Notes under the pieces: model-generated
Seen by the model: only the letters and a program-made list of their open reading frames with translations
Database searches by the model: none
What the model was told of the DNA's origin: nothing
Position numbers and translations under genes: made by a program
Shown here: positions 25,207 through 34,605 of the stretch, piece after piece
Layout: every line of letters starts with the position of its first letter
Numbering within the stretch: position 1 is the stretch's first letter
From: Ancrocorticia sp047602305
GTDB taxonomy: Bacteria > Actinomycetota > Actinomycetes > Actinomycetales > Actinomycetaceae
Direction: 5' to 3'
Assembly (NCBI GenBank): GCA_047602305.1
Contig: JASGHO010000001.1
Location: 1,488,001 to 1,552,000, forward strand
Length of the DNA stretch: 64,000 nucleotides

Positions 25207-25633
25207 CCGTTTTCCCTTCAAGATTCTTCGGCACCGTTTTTCCGACGACGACGCCCGCTCGCCTCCAGTAGCTACTGCCTCGGTTACGAGGAGAGCCACC
25301 CGAAATCCTAGCCGGGCATCCCAATCTCCCAGCGTTCTGGCCAAAGGAGTGTCGATTTCCGCAACGCGCGACAGTTTTTCCCACGGAAAATGCGTTACGT
25401 GAATCCGAAAACGACACTCGTTTGGAGGAATTGGGGGCAACACCAGGTTATTGCCTGCTCTCCACCGCCGATATCTGCCTTTAGCGTTGGATATCGCCCT
25501 TATAACGGCGATACCTGACGCTAAGGGCAGATGTCGATGAACTGGACTCCAGCACTTCCCACGACACGACACGCCGCCATAAACACCACGTTCTGCCCTC
25601 CGCTACCCCGAGTCTCCGGGACACCCCAGATAC
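25207..25633. other. Intergenic region with a long wobble-paired hairpin
   Basis: No gene is supported. It contains the hairpin at 25469-25536 and a TTTTTCCGACGACGACG motif near 25229. Confidence 0.6.
25469..25536 (+). repeat. 30-bp near-perfect inverted repeat, fully structured as RNA
   Basis: Arms 25469-25498 and 25507-25536 pair across an 8-nt loop. Of the five positions that are not Watson-Crick, four become G-U pairs in the plus-strand RNA and only one is A-C. It may be a structured RNA or a mobile-element relic. Confidence 0.6.
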
Positions 25634-25677
25634 AGAAAATCCTCGGAAACAAGTGAACTTGTTTCCGAGGATTTTCT
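25634..25677. repeat. Hairpin next to tRNA-Lys copy 2
   Basis: A perfect 20-bp stem with a 4-nt loop (GTGA). It shares the AATCCTCGGAAACAAG core with the hairpin at 23711-23757 and lies 7 bp from the tRNA 3' end. Probable terminator. Confidence 0.75.
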
Positions 25678-25683
25678 CTTCAG

Positions 25684-25756
25684 TACACCGTCTGGGACTC
25701 GAACCCAGAACCCATTGATTAAGAGTCAATTGCTCTGCCAATTGAGCTAACGGTGC
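25684..25756 (-). tRNA. tRNA-Lys (CTT), copy 2
   Basis: Identical in sequence to the tRNA at 23844-23916 (acceptor GCACCGT, anticodon CTT, T-arm CTGGGTTCGAGTCCCAG, no encoded CCA). The flanks are unrelated apart from the shared hairpin core. Confidence 0.95.
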
Positions 25757-26058
25757 GCAACAGCAAGTAATTTACTCCGCTCGCCTGACCAGTGCAACTC
25801 GAGAGGACCTCCCCGGGGCGTGCGCTCAGACACACCCGCGTTCCCCACGAGCACCGCGCCTCCTGCCACGACCACGACCAAGCACCTCCGAGCCCGATTC
25901 ACACCAAGCCCAAATCCTCAAACACGGTCCACACGCTCAGCCCACGCACCACACTCCAACACCTCCAAGCCCACTTCCCCTACACCGCGGGTTTCACCCG
26001 CCGCTCACAGGACCCTCCCAAAGCGGCGCGCAGCCACAGAATATGGCACGCTAGAGGA
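25757..26058. other. C-rich region upstream of the helicase
   Basis: The helicase frame is open through most of it, but the sequence is low complexity (Pro, Thr, His codons) and lacks a start with RBS. I see no other feature. Confidence 0.5.
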
Positions 26059-28845
26059 ATGTCCGCCTCGAATCCCGCCACGCCAGATTCTGCCGCCTCA
26101 GAATCCGCCGCATCCGGCACACCAGCCACCTCCGGAGCCGTATCGACCGCGCCCCGCACCCCTCGCCCTCCGCTGAACATCGCGCTGGACCTCCTGGAGG
26201 ATGAATACGGCCTTCACCCGAACGACGACGCCATCTACGAGGCCTTCACCGAATGGGCCCAGTCCACGGGGCGTCCGCTCTACGAGCATCAGGAGGAGGC
26301 ACTGTTCGGAGCTCTCGAAGGTGATCACCTCATCGTGGCCACCCCCACGGGCTCCGGCAAGTCGATGGTGGCGCTCGCTGCCATCTTCACGGGACTCGCC
26401 CGCGGCAAGACTGCCTACTACACCGCACCGCTCAAGGCTCTCGTTTCCGAGAAGTTCTTCGAGCTCATCAACGTCTTCGGGGCGGAGAACGTAGGTATGG
26501 TGACGGGAGATTCCTCCATCAACGCCAACGCACCCATCGTGTGCGCCACCGCCGAGATCGTCGCCAATATGGCGTTGCGCGACGGCGACGCCGCAGGCAT
26601 CGGCGTGCTCGTCCAGGACGAGTTCCACTTCTATGGCGACCCGCAGCGCGGCTGGGCCTGGCAGGTCCCACTCCTCGAACTCACCTCCACCCAGCAGGTT
26701 TTGCTCTCCGCCACCCTTGGCGATACCACGTTCCTCGAGAACGACTTGGCTCGCCGAACCAAGCGGGCGGTCTCCGTCGTCGCCGATGCGCCGCGGCCCG
26801 TTCCACTGCACTTCGCTTACTCCCTGCAACCCCTCACGGAGGTGGTCAAGGAGTTGACGTCCACGCATCGTTCGCCGGTCTACATCGTGCATTTCTCCCA
26901 GCGTGAGGCGGTGGCCCAGGCGCAGGCGTTGCAGCCAATCGCACTCGTCAACAAGGAGCAGAAGGCGAAGATCGCGGCGGCGCTCGGCTCGTTCAGGTTC
27001 GGACCCGGCTTCGGCCAGATGCTCTCGAAACTACTGCGGGCGGGCATCGGCGTGCATCACGCGGGGCTACTCCCCCGTTATCGCCGCCTCGTCGAACGAC
27101 TGACCCAGGCTGGTCTGCTCCAGGTCATCTGCGGCACCGACACCCTCGGCGTGGGCATCAACGTGCCGATCCGCACCGTCCTGCTCACCTCACTCTCGAA
27201 ATACGACGGCACCAAATCGCGTCACCTCACCGCGCGCGAATTCCATCAGATCGCGGGACGAGCCGGGCGCGCGGGATTCGATACCGTGGGCGACGTCGTC
27301 GTCCAGGCGCCCGAGTACGAGATCGAGAACGCGCGGCTCGTCGCGAAAGCGGGCGACGACCCGAAGAAACTCAAGCGGGTGCAGAAGAAGAAGCCGCCCG
27401 AGGGCGAGGTGTTGTGGTCCGAGAAGACGTTCACGCACCTGCAGAACGCCGGGCCGGAGACGCTCACCTCGCAGATGCGCGTCAACCACGCAATGATTCT
27501 CAACATTTTGCAGCGGCCCGGCAACGGTGTGGCGGCCGCGATCAAGTTGCTGACGGATAATCATGAGCCGAAGTCGGAGTCGAATCCGCTGCTGCGGCGC
27601 GCGGTGGGGATCTACTCGTCGCTGCAACGCGCGGGTGTGCTGGTGCATCACAGCGTCGAATGGCAGCGCGAGCACCCAGACGCATCACCGGTGGACTTCG
27701 CGCACGAGGTCCCGGATGACTTCGCTCTCAACTCGCCGCTGTCCCCGTTCGCGTTGGCGGCACTGGAGATTCTTGATCAGGACTCCGAGGATTACTCGCT
27801 TGACGTGGTGAGCGTGGTGGAGTCCGTGCAGGAGAACCCCACGCCGCTGCTCTACGCGCAGCAGCGGCACGCGCGCGGCGAGGCGATCGGGCGCATGAAG
27901 GCGGCGGGAGTCTCCTACGAGCAGCGCATGCAGGAGGCGGACGAGATCACTTGGCCGCAGCCGCTGGCCGAGGAGTTGAAGGCAGCGCTGGAGATTTATC
28001 GGCAGTCGAACCCGTGGGTGGATGAGTACGAGCTGACTCCGAAATCCGTGGTGCGCGAGATGATCGAGAACGCACTGACGTTCTCCGAGCTGATCTCCCG
28101 CTACGATCTGGCCCGCTCCGAGGGCATCGTACTGCGCTACCTCACGGACACCTACAAAGCGCTGCGCCAGATGGTGCCGCTGGAGTACCGCACCGAGGAA
28201 CTGGACGACATCACCTCGTGGCTCGGGGCCCTGGTACGCTCCGTCGACTCCTCGCTGCTCGACGAGTGGGAGGCGCTGCGCGACGGGCGTTTGACGCTTG
28301 GCGAAATGACGCAGCTGGAAGCGGATCCTGATGGCGGGGCACCTGAGCTGGCCTTCGGTGCCGACGACGACGGCAATGTGGCATTCACCCGCAACCGTCA
28401 CGCGTTCCGGACAGCGGTGCGCAACGCGATGTTCCGCCGGGTCGAAGCGCTGGAGCGCGAGGATTACGACTACCTCGACGACGTTGCGGGACCTGCTCTC
28501 TGGCCGGGAGCAACCGTGTGGGATGGCGACACCTGGATTGACGCCACCGAACCCTACTTCGACGAATACGGCAGCGTGGGCATCGACACCGCCGCGCGCG
28601 GCTCGCAGTTCTTCGAAGTGGTCGATAAGGTGTCGGAGGCTGATCTGATTTCGGCGGGGATGCCGTCGGATCGTGCGGAGGCGTTTGTTGGGGCGCGCCA
28701 GGCCGGGCGGCTGTGGCTGGTTCGCCAGACATTCGACGACGGCGAAGGCGACCGCTCCTGGGGTTTCTGGGCATTGATTGATCTCGATGCGTCGGACCGT
28801 GAGGAAGCCGTGCACCTTGATGTGGTCTCGGTAGGCGAGCGGTAA
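26059..28845 (+). CDS. Ski2/Mtr4-like DEFH-box helicase with DUF3516 C-terminus
   Basis: About 928 residues from ATG 26059. After a Ser/Ala/Pro-rich start of about 45 residues come the helicase motifs: Q-like GRPLYEHQEEAL, motif I ATPTGSGKS, Ia TAPLKALVSEK, motif II VQDEFHFYGD (DEFH in place of DExH), motif III LSATLGD, and in domain 2 GVHHAGLLPRYRRLVERL, ICGTDTLGVGINVP and QIAGRAGRAG. The C-terminal half (from about residue 480) matches the actinobacterial DUF3516 architecture (KKKPPEGEVLWSEKTF; NPWVDEYELTPKSVVREM). It is probably an ATP-dependent RNA helicase in RNA turnover or ribosome metabolism. No partner gene is linked. Confidence 0.9.
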   Translation: MSASNPATPDSAASESAASGTPATSGAVSTAPRTPRPPLNIALDLLEDEYGLHPNDDAIYEAFTEWAQSTGRPLYEHQEEALFGALEGDHLIVATPTGSGKSMVALAAIFTGLARGKTAYYTAPLKALVSEKFFELINVFGAENVGMVTGDSSINANAPIVCATAEIVANMALRDGDAAGIGVLVQDEFHFYGDPQRGWAWQVPLLELTSTQQVLLSATLGDTTFLENDLARRTKRAVSVVADAPRPVPLHFAYSLQPLTEVVKELTSTHRSPVYIVHFSQREAVAQAQALQPIALVNKEQKAKIAAALGSFRFGPGFGQMLSKLLRAGIGVHHAGLLPRYRRLVERLTQAGLLQVICGTDTLGVGINVPIRTVLLTSLSKYDGTKSRHLTAREFHQIAGRAGRAGFDTVGDVVVQAPEYEIENARLVAKAGDDPKKLKRVQKKKPPEGEVLWSEKTFTHLQNAGPETLTSQMRVNHAMILNILQRPGNGVAAAIKLLTDNHEPKSESNPLLRRAVGIYSSLQRAGVLVHHSVEWQREHPDASPVDFAHEVPDDFALNSPLSPFALAALEILDQDSEDYSLDVVSVVESVQENPTPLLYAQQRHARGEAIGRMKAAGVSYEQRMQEADEITWPQPLAEELKAALEIYRQSNPWVDEYELTPKSVVREMIENALTFSELISRYDLARSEGIVLRYLTDTYKALRQMVPLEYRTEELDDITSWLGALVRSVDSSLLDEWEALRDGRLTLGEMTQLEADPDGGAPELAFGADDDGNVAFTRNRHAFRTAVRNAMFRRVEALEREDYDYLDDVAGPALWPGATVWDGDTWIDATEPYFDEYGSVGIDTAARGSQFFEVVDKVSEADLISAGMPSDRAEAFVGARQAGRLWLVRQTFDDGEGDRSWGFWALIDLDASDREEAVHLDVVSVGER

Positions 28846-28952
28846 GTGGGCGAGCGGTAACTCAATCTAGGTGTGCTGAACGGTAAACTCAACTTCGCCA
28901 AAGAACGGACTACGATGGGTCGAGCACATTGTAAGAAGGTGAAGAGGAACTG

Positions 28953-29669
28953 ATGTCTGAGATTCCCAGCGTTGATGAAATTGCTGGACGGTTTGCGAGG
29001 CTGCAGGAGCAGGTTCACGGCGTTGAAGCCGCAGCTGGGCGCACCGAAGGCTCCGTCCAAATCGAGCTGGCCGCCAAGTACCAGGCACCCGAGCGGGTGC
29101 TCGCTGCCTTACAGGCTGACGGCACACTACTTGGCCACAACATCATCCAGCAGCTCGAAGCCTCAGAAACAGCCCTGGCTGCGGCATCCGCTCCAGCCCA
29201 TCGCACGCATGTGATCGGCCACGTGCAGAAGAACAAAGCTGCCAAGGCTCTCCGCTACTCGCAGTGCATCGAAACGGTTGACTCCTTCAAGCTCGCAGCG
29301 CGCCTCGGTCGGCTCTGGGGCGAGCAGCACCCCTTCGACATCATGATTCAGGTCAACTCGTCCGGCGCGCAGTCCCAGTACGGCCGGGATCCAGAACGCG
29401 TCCTCGACCTCGCGGGCCGCATCGCCGAGCTACCAAACCTTCGCATCATTGGCTTGATGACCATCGGCGCACACACGGACGAGACGTCCGAAATCGCACG
29501 TTCCTTCCAGATCGTGCGCGAACTACGCGACGAGTTGCAGCGCGCTGGCATCGCGAGCGCCACGGAACTCTCCATGGGCATGACTCACGACATGGATATC
29601 GCCATCGCCGAGGGCTCCACGATCATCCGCGTCGGAACGGCCGTCTTCGGCCCCCGCCCGCAGGTGTAA
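28953..29669 (+). CDS. YggS/PROSC-family PLP-binding protein (divergent)
   Basis: The 238-residue protein has the alanine-racemase-like barrel of the YggS family, which keeps PLP homeostasis. Recognisable parts are HVIGHVQKNKAAKAL, CIETVDSFKLA, IMIQVNSSGAQSQYG, LMTIGAHTDE, and the phosphate-binding end LSMGMTHDMDIAIAEGSTIIRVGTAVFGPR. The PLP lysine is in LAAKYQAPE, where most relatives have AVSKTKP, and the usual FGENYVQE is LGHNIIQQ. RBS GAAGAGGAA precedes ATG 28953. It is monocistronic and converges on cimA across the strong terminator at 29736. Confidence 0.85.
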   Translation: MSEIPSVDEIAGRFARLQEQVHGVEAAAGRTEGSVQIELAAKYQAPERVLAALQADGTLLGHNIIQQLEASETALAAASAPAHRTHVIGHVQKNKAAKALRYSQCIETVDSFKLAARLGRLWGEQHPFDIMIQVNSSGAQSQYGRDPERVLDLAGRIAELPNLRIIGLMTIGAHTDETSEIARSFQIVRELRDELQRAGIASATELSMGMTHDMDIAIAEGSTIIRVGTAVFGPRPQV

Positions 29670-29735
29670 ACCGAGCTGGCATCCAATCCTCACAACGCAC
29701 AGCCAGCCAGCCAGCAGGCTAGCTTATAAAGCAAC

Positions 29736-29781
29736 ACCGCCGTTTTTATAGGATAGGTATTTATCCTATAAAAACGGCGGT
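29736..29781. terminator. Bidirectional terminator between yggS-like gene and cimA
   Basis: A perfect 20-bp stem (29736-29755 with 29762-29781), loop GGTATT, GC-rich base and T/A tracts in both directions. It separates two convergent genes. Confidence 0.92.
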
Positions 29782-29861
29782 CGCAGATTATGGTTTGGCG
29801 ACCCCCAGGAGGCAAGAGCCCCCGAATCGGCCCACCTCCCGGGCCAACCCCAACCCCAGCC

Positions 29862-31487
29862 CTACAGCTCAGGCTCGGGGCCGTCGATCCAGGGGGTGAC
29901 GCCAGCCTTCATGAGGCCGTACTCGTAGCCCTCGGTCAGCGCCTCCCATGAGGCCTCAATGACGTCAGCACCCACGCCAACTGTGCGCCATACGCCCTTG
30001 CCGTCGGTCAATTCGATCATGACGCGGGTGAATGCGCCGGTGCCCTTGTGGGTGTCGAGGATGCGTACCTTGAAGTCGATGAGTTCGATGGCGGCCAGCT
30101 CGGTGTACACGTTTTTCAGCGCGGTGCGCAGTGCCATGTCCAGCGCATCCACGGGGCCCACGCCCTCGCCCACGCGCATGTAGCGACGGCCGCCCACAAA
30201 GAGCTTGACCGTGGCCTCGGAGAAGGTCTCCCCGGCCTCGGCGCCGCCCGGCAGGGTGCGAATATTTGCACGCCAGGCTTCGATACGGAAGTACGGCGCA
30301 CGCTCACCGAGCACCTCACGAACAATGAGTTCGAAGGAGGCGTCGGCGGCGTCGAAGGTGTAGCCCTCGGCCTCTGCGGCCTTGACGCGCTGCGTGATCT
30401 CCGCGAGCGCCTCTTTGTCATTGGAAAGATCGAATCCGAACTCGCGGGTCTTCAATTCGATGGAGGCGCGGCCCGCCATATCGGAAATGATCATGCGCAT
30501 GTCGTTGCCCACGAGCAGCGGGTCAATGTGCTGGTAGAGGTCCGCATTCACGCGGATCGCGGAAGCGTGCAGCCCGGCCTTGTGCGCGAACGCCGACGCC
30601 CCCACATAGGGCTGGCGAGCGTACGGCGAAATATTGGTGATCTCGGACGCCGCGTGCGACACCGACGAGATCCGCGCCAGCTGCTCCGGTGTCACTACCT
30701 CGAAGTCCGTCTTCAGCGCCAGATTCGCAATGATGGTCAGCAGGTTGGCGTTGCCGGTGCGCTCACCGTAACCATTAACCGTCCCCTGCACCTGACGGCA
30801 GCCCGCACGCACCGCGGCGATCGAGTTCGCCACCGCGCATCCGCCGTCGTCGTGCGCATGAATGCCCAGCTTCGCGTCAGCGAACCCGGCCTCCGCCAGC
30901 CCGGAACGCAGCTCCTTCACGATCTCAAACACGTCATGCGGCAGCGACCCGCCGTTGGTATCGCACAGGATGACGCACGAGGCCCCTGCCGCAAACGACT
31001 CCACCACAACCGACGTCGTGTACGCCGCATCAAACCGGTAACCGTCGAAGAAGTGCTCGACGTCGATCATCACCTCGCGCCCGAGCCCACGCAGGTATTC
31101 CACCGAGTCCCGCACCATCGCCAGATTCTCGTCACCGGTGGTACGCAGCGCCTGCTCCACATGGCGGATATCGGACTTCGCCACCAGTGTGAGCACCGGC
31201 GCGCCCGACTCCACCAGCCCCGCAATCTGCGGATCCTCAGCGGCGGAAACCCCAGCCTTGCGGGTCGCACCGAACGCGGCCAGCGTCGCCGTCGTCAACG
31301 AAACCTCGCCCGCGCGGCGGAAATACTCGGTATCGCGCGGAATCGCGCCCGGCCAGCCGCCCTCAATGTAGTCCGCGCCAATCGACTCAATGAGCGGCAT
31401 GAGGCTCAGCTTGTCCGAAACGGACAGGTTGATCCCCTCCTGCTGCGCTCCATCGCGAAGGGTCACGTCGTACACATCGATTTTCAT
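29862..31487 (-). CDS. cimA: (R)-citramalate synthase
   Basis: 541 residues from ATG 31487 (AGAGGA 5 nt upstream); an ATG six codons earlier is less well placed. The N-terminal HMGL-like TIM barrel shows VYDVTLRDGAQQEGI, metal-binding HAHDDGGCAVANS and NGYGERTGNANL. The C-terminal LeuA dimer/regulatory domain (about 400-541; VLGERAPYFRIEAWRANIR, FTRVMIELTDGKGVWRTVGVG) is the type-B citramalate synthase form. It condenses acetyl-CoA and pyruvate to citramalate, the threonine-independent route to isoleucine, and shares LeuB for later steps. ilvE and leuB lie just upstream on the same strand; a terminator at 31651 separates the transcripts. Confidence 0.9.
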   Translation of the reverse strand: MKIDVYDVTLRDGAQQEGINLSVSDKLSLMPLIESIGADYIEGGWPGAIPRDTEYFRRAGEVSLTTATLAAFGATRKAGVSAAEDPQIAGLVESGAPVLTLVAKSDIRHVEQALRTTGDENLAMVRDSVEYLRGLGREVMIDVEHFFDGYRFDAAYTTSVVVESFAAGASCVILCDTNGGSLPHDVFEIVKELRSGLAEAGFADAKLGIHAHDDGGCAVANSIAAVRAGCRQVQGTVNGYGERTGNANLLTIIANLALKTDFEVVTPEQLARISSVSHAASEITNISPYARQPYVGASAFAHKAGLHASAIRVNADLYQHIDPLLVGNDMRMIISDMAGRASIELKTREFGFDLSNDKEALAEITQRVKAAEAEGYTFDAADASFELIVREVLGERAPYFRIEAWRANIRTLPGGAEAGETFSEATVKLFVGGRRYMRVGEGVGPVDALDMALRTALKNVYTELAAIELIDFKVRILDTHKGTGAFTRVMIELTDGKGVWRTVGVGADVIEASWEALTEGYEYGLMKAGVTPWIDGPEPEL

Positions 31488-31650
31488 GTTGTTCCTCTGA
31501 GTCATAACGACCGAGAGATTTCACCACCAGATTTTGACCGACGACGACGTCGCGAACGCTTCCTGACGTCCCTGTCTGTACGATCAGACCTCGTGGCGCA
31601 ATCTCTCACACACCTGCCCGAGAGCATACCGCATTGGCCGAAAATGCAAA

Positions 31651-31698
31651 GCGCCCGCGAGATACCTCAAGACAACTTCTCAAGATTCTCACGGGCGC
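31651..31698 (-). terminator. Terminator between ilvE and cimA
   Basis: On the minus strand GCGCCCGTGAGA pairs with TCTCGCGGGCGC (one G-U) and is followed by TTTGCATTTT. It lies about 100 bp after the ilvE stop. Confidence 0.75.
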
Positions 31699-31799
31699 CC
31701 TGTTATCACTCGACAGTTTGCTAGCGGCCAGCGGCTTGTGACGGCCAGACAGTTTTTACGGAACGACGACGGCGCCGCGCACCAACGCCATCACCACGC

Positions 31800-32945
31800 T
31801 CACGCCAGGCGATACAGCCAGTTGAATTCGTCGGGAGCCTGGCCCAGCTGGATGGCGGTCAGCTGGTCGTAGATCGCCTTCGTCTTCTCGCCGGCGGGGA
31901 GCTCCACCTTGAAATCGTTGGAGGTCAGCGAGCCAATGGACGTCACCACCGCGGCGGTACCGCATGCGAACATCTCGGCCACGTCACCAGACTTGATGCC
32001 TGCCAGCAGCCACTCCAGCGAGATCGTCTCTTCCGAAACCGGGGTACCCTTCGAGCGCAGCAGCTGCATGATCGAGGAACGGGTGCAGCCAGGCAGGATG
32101 TTGCCGGTGAGCTTAGGGGTCTTGAAGGAGCCGTCCGCCATCACGACGAACACGTTCATGCCGCCGAGCTCATCAAGGTTGGTGTCCGTGGCGGCGTCGA
32201 GGAAGAGCACCTCGTCGAAGCCTTCCTCGTGCGCCTTGACCTTGGGGAGCAGCGAGGAGGCGTAGTTGCCGCCCGTCTTCGCGTCACCCATGCCGCCCGG
32301 GCCGGCGCGATGGTACTCGCGCTCCACCCACACGTTGATGGGCTGGAAACCGTGCTGGAAGTAGGGGCCGGACGGCGAACCGATGACCATGTACTCGTAG
32401 CGCGCCGCAGCCCGCACGCCAAGGAATGCCTCGGACGCGAAGGTAAAGGGACGCAGGTAGAAGGAGGAACCCGGAACGCTCGGGACCCACTCGGAATCAG
32501 CGCGCACGAGGCCCACCACCGAGGCAATGAAATCCTCGTGGGACAGGTGCGGAATCGCCAGGCGATCCGCCGAGTAGTTGAGGCGTGCCGCGTTGTAGCT
32601 GGGGCGGAACGTCCAGATGGAGCCGTCCTCATGGCGGTAGGCCTTGAGCCCCTCGAAGATTTCCTGGCCGTAGTGCAGCACGGAGGTGGCCGGGTCCAGC
32701 GAAAGAGCGCCGTAGGGCTCAATCACCTTGTTGTGCCAGCCTTCTTCGGCGGTCCATGTGGCGTGCGCCTGGAAGTCAGAATAATCCTTGCCGAAGAGGA
32801 GCTTGTCCATCTTCTCCTTGCGCTCTTCCGGCGTGGCAAGATTCGGGTTCGGCTGACGAACGAACTCATCAGCGACGGCATCGGCGCCCGGAAGTGGCGC
32901 AGCGGCGGCGGTCTCGAGGGCCGTGGGTGTGTACGACGTTGTCAT
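31800..32945 (-). CDS. ilvE: Branched-chain amino-acid aminotransferase
   Basis: About 381 residues from ATG 32945 (RBS AAAGGGA). It is a class IV, type II PLP aminotransferase: LHYGQEIFEGLKAYRHEDGSIWTFRP, the PLP lysine in DAKTGGNYASSLLPKVKAHEEGFDEVLFLD, LDELGGMNVFVV, LTGNILPGCTRSSIMQLL and AEMFACGTAAVVTSIGSL. It catalyses the last step of Ile/Leu/Val synthesis. It lies downstream of leuB, but a hairpin at 33056-33121 probably separates the two transcripts. Confidence 0.95.
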   Translation of the reverse strand: MTTSYTPTALETAAAAPLPGADAVADEFVRQPNPNLATPEERKEKMDKLLFGKDYSDFQAHATWTAEEGWHNKVIEPYGALSLDPATSVLHYGQEIFEGLKAYRHEDGSIWTFRPSYNAARLNYSADRLAIPHLSHEDFIASVVGLVRADSEWVPSVPGSSFYLRPFTFASEAFLGVRAAARYEYMVIGSPSGPYFQHGFQPINVWVEREYHRAGPGGMGDAKTGGNYASSLLPKVKAHEEGFDEVLFLDAATDTNLDELGGMNVFVVMADGSFKTPKLTGNILPGCTRSSIMQLLRSKGTPVSEETISLEWLLAGIKSGDVAEMFACGTAAVVTSIGSLTSNDFKVELPAGEKTKAIYDQLTAIQLGQAPDEFNWLYRLA

Positions 32946-33055
32946 GACAGTCCCTTTCTCAGTGACTGAGTCAAGTTTACTCGGTAGCCCCGACACATTG
33001 TGGGACTACCGAACCGGCAACCGGCGGATCGAACCGCGGCCTCAGCGGCCAAATA

Positions 33056-33121
33056 CGAGAACCCGCTCCCCCTCGCGTCCGGCCTCACGGGCCCGGCCAC
33101 AAAGGAAAGCGGGTCTTCTCG
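33056..33121 (-). terminator. Complex terminator after leuB
   Basis: CGAGAACCCGCT (33056-33067) pairs with 33108-33121 with a 2-nt bulge, enclosing a second GGCC-rich hairpin. It lies 47 bp after the leuB stop on the minus strand. Confidence 0.6.
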
Positions 33122-33167
33122 AACTGCGGAACGTGCCGTCGTCGTCGAAAAAACTACTACGTAGAAG

Positions 33168-34232
33168 TTACTTGGTAAGGAGTGCGGCGATAGCGTCGCC
33201 GACTTCGGACGTGGAGCGCTGCAGCGGGGTTCCAGCTGCGGCGGCTTCGGCACGGGCGGCCATGTCGGCGTCGATTGCGGCTTCGACCTTGCGCGCCTCG
33301 TCGGCGAAACCAAGGTGATCGAGCAGCAACGCGACGGAGGCGATGGTGGCGATCGGGTCAGCGATCTGCTTGCCCGCGATGTCCGGTGCGGAGCCGTGGA
33401 TGGGCTCGAACATGGACGGGAAGGCGCCTTCCGGATTGATATTTCCGGACGCTGCCAGGCCCACGCCGCCGGTGACTGCACCGGCTTCGTCGGTCAGAAT
33501 GTCGCCGAAGAGGTTATCGGTGACCATGACGTCGAATCGACCCGGATCGGTGACCAGGAAGATCGTAGCGGCATCTACGTGGAGGTAATCCACGGAAACT
33601 TCGGGGTACTCGGCGTTCAGCGCCTCGACCGTGCGGCGCCAGAGGTGACCGGCGTTGACCAGCACGTTGTGCTTGTGCACGTAGGTGAGCTTCTTGCGGG
33701 GGCGCGAGTTGGCCTTCTCGAAGGCGTAACGCACCACGCGCTCCACGCCGTACGCGGTGTTGACGGAGACCTCCGTGGCGATCTCGTACGGCGTGCCCTC
33801 GCGGACCACACCGCCGTTTCCGCAGTACAGGCCCTCGGTGCCCTCGCGGACCACGAGGAAATCAATCTCGCCGGGGTTGGCGAGCGGCGTGGGCACGCCC
33901 GCGTAGTACTTGTTGGGGCGCAGGTTGACGTAGTGGTCCAGCGCGAAACGCAGCTTCAGCAGCAGCCCGCGCTCCAGCACACCCGACGGCACGGACGGAT
34001 CGCCGATCGCGCCGAGCAGGATCGCGTCGTGCTTCTTGATGGATTCGAGGTCCTCGTCGGTGAGGGTGTCCCCGGTTGCGTGCCAACGCTGCGCACCGAG
34101 ATCGTAGGCCGTTTGTTCGACGACGACGTCCGAACCCTCCAGTACGGCAGTGAGCGCTTTGAGGCCCTCGGCAACAACTTCGGGGCCAATTCCGTCGCCG
34201 GCAATTACGGCAAGATCAATGGTGCGTGTCAT
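33168..34232 (-). CDS. leuB: 3-isopropylmalate dehydrogenase
   Basis: The 354-residue protein has the isocitrate/isopropylmalate dehydrogenase signatures: VIAGDGIGPEVVAEGLK, LLLKLRFALDHYVNLRP, VVREGTEGLYCGNGG and the metal/NAD site (MVTDNLFGDILTDEAGAVTGGVGLAASGNIN; FEPIHGSAPDIAGK). It oxidises and decarboxylates 3-isopropylmalate in leucine synthesis and is likely to act on 3-methylmalate in the citramalate route started by the neighbouring CimA. TAACCT lies 6 nt before ATG 34232, suggesting leaderless transcription. Confidence 0.95.
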   Translation of the reverse strand: MTRTIDLAVIAGDGIGPEVVAEGLKALTAVLEGSDVVVEQTAYDLGAQRWHATGDTLTDEDLESIKKHDAILLGAIGDPSVPSGVLERGLLLKLRFALDHYVNLRPNKYYAGVPTPLANPGEIDFLVVREGTEGLYCGNGGVVREGTPYEIATEVSVNTAYGVERVVRYAFEKANSRPRKKLTYVHKHNVLVNAGHLWRRTVEALNAEYPEVSVDYLHVDAATIFLVTDPGRFDVMVTDNLFGDILTDEAGAVTGGVGLAASGNINPEGAFPSMFEPIHGSAPDIAGKQIADPIATIASVALLLDHLGFADEARKVEAAIDADMAARAEAAAAGTPLQRSTSEVGDAIAALLTK

Positions 34233-34605
34233 GAAATCAGGTTAACGCGCGTCTTAATCCGTGGACCATGACGTGTCACGATGTGGTCGGGGCGCAGTTC
34301 TCCCAAACCCACCCAGTGGGCGCCAACTTTACTCATTCCATTTTTGTGATGAAATGGAGACACCATGAGTAGTGACATCCCCTTCTTGCTGGCTGACAGC
34401 CACAATCTTCAGGACACGTGTCCCGTCGATGAGCGGTGCGAAGCCCGGGGCCTGCATCGCCGAGCCCGAGGTCCGCAGCAACAGCTCCCAAGCTTGCGCC
34501 CTCACCCCGCCGGTCCGCATCACCAGTAGAACCAGCGCAACCAGCAAGAACCGGATACGCACACCCACGATTTCAATCACTGTGTCAGCAACCCGAAAGT
34601 GCACC
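34233..34605. other. Region between leuB and cpfC
   Basis: I see no secure gene. A 92-codon minus-strand ORF (34329-34607) has one hydrophobic segment (VRIRFLLVALVLLVM), and a 53-codon plus-strand ORF starts at ATG 34365; neither has an RBS, and they overlap each other. The cpfC promoter must lie here. Confidence 0.4.
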
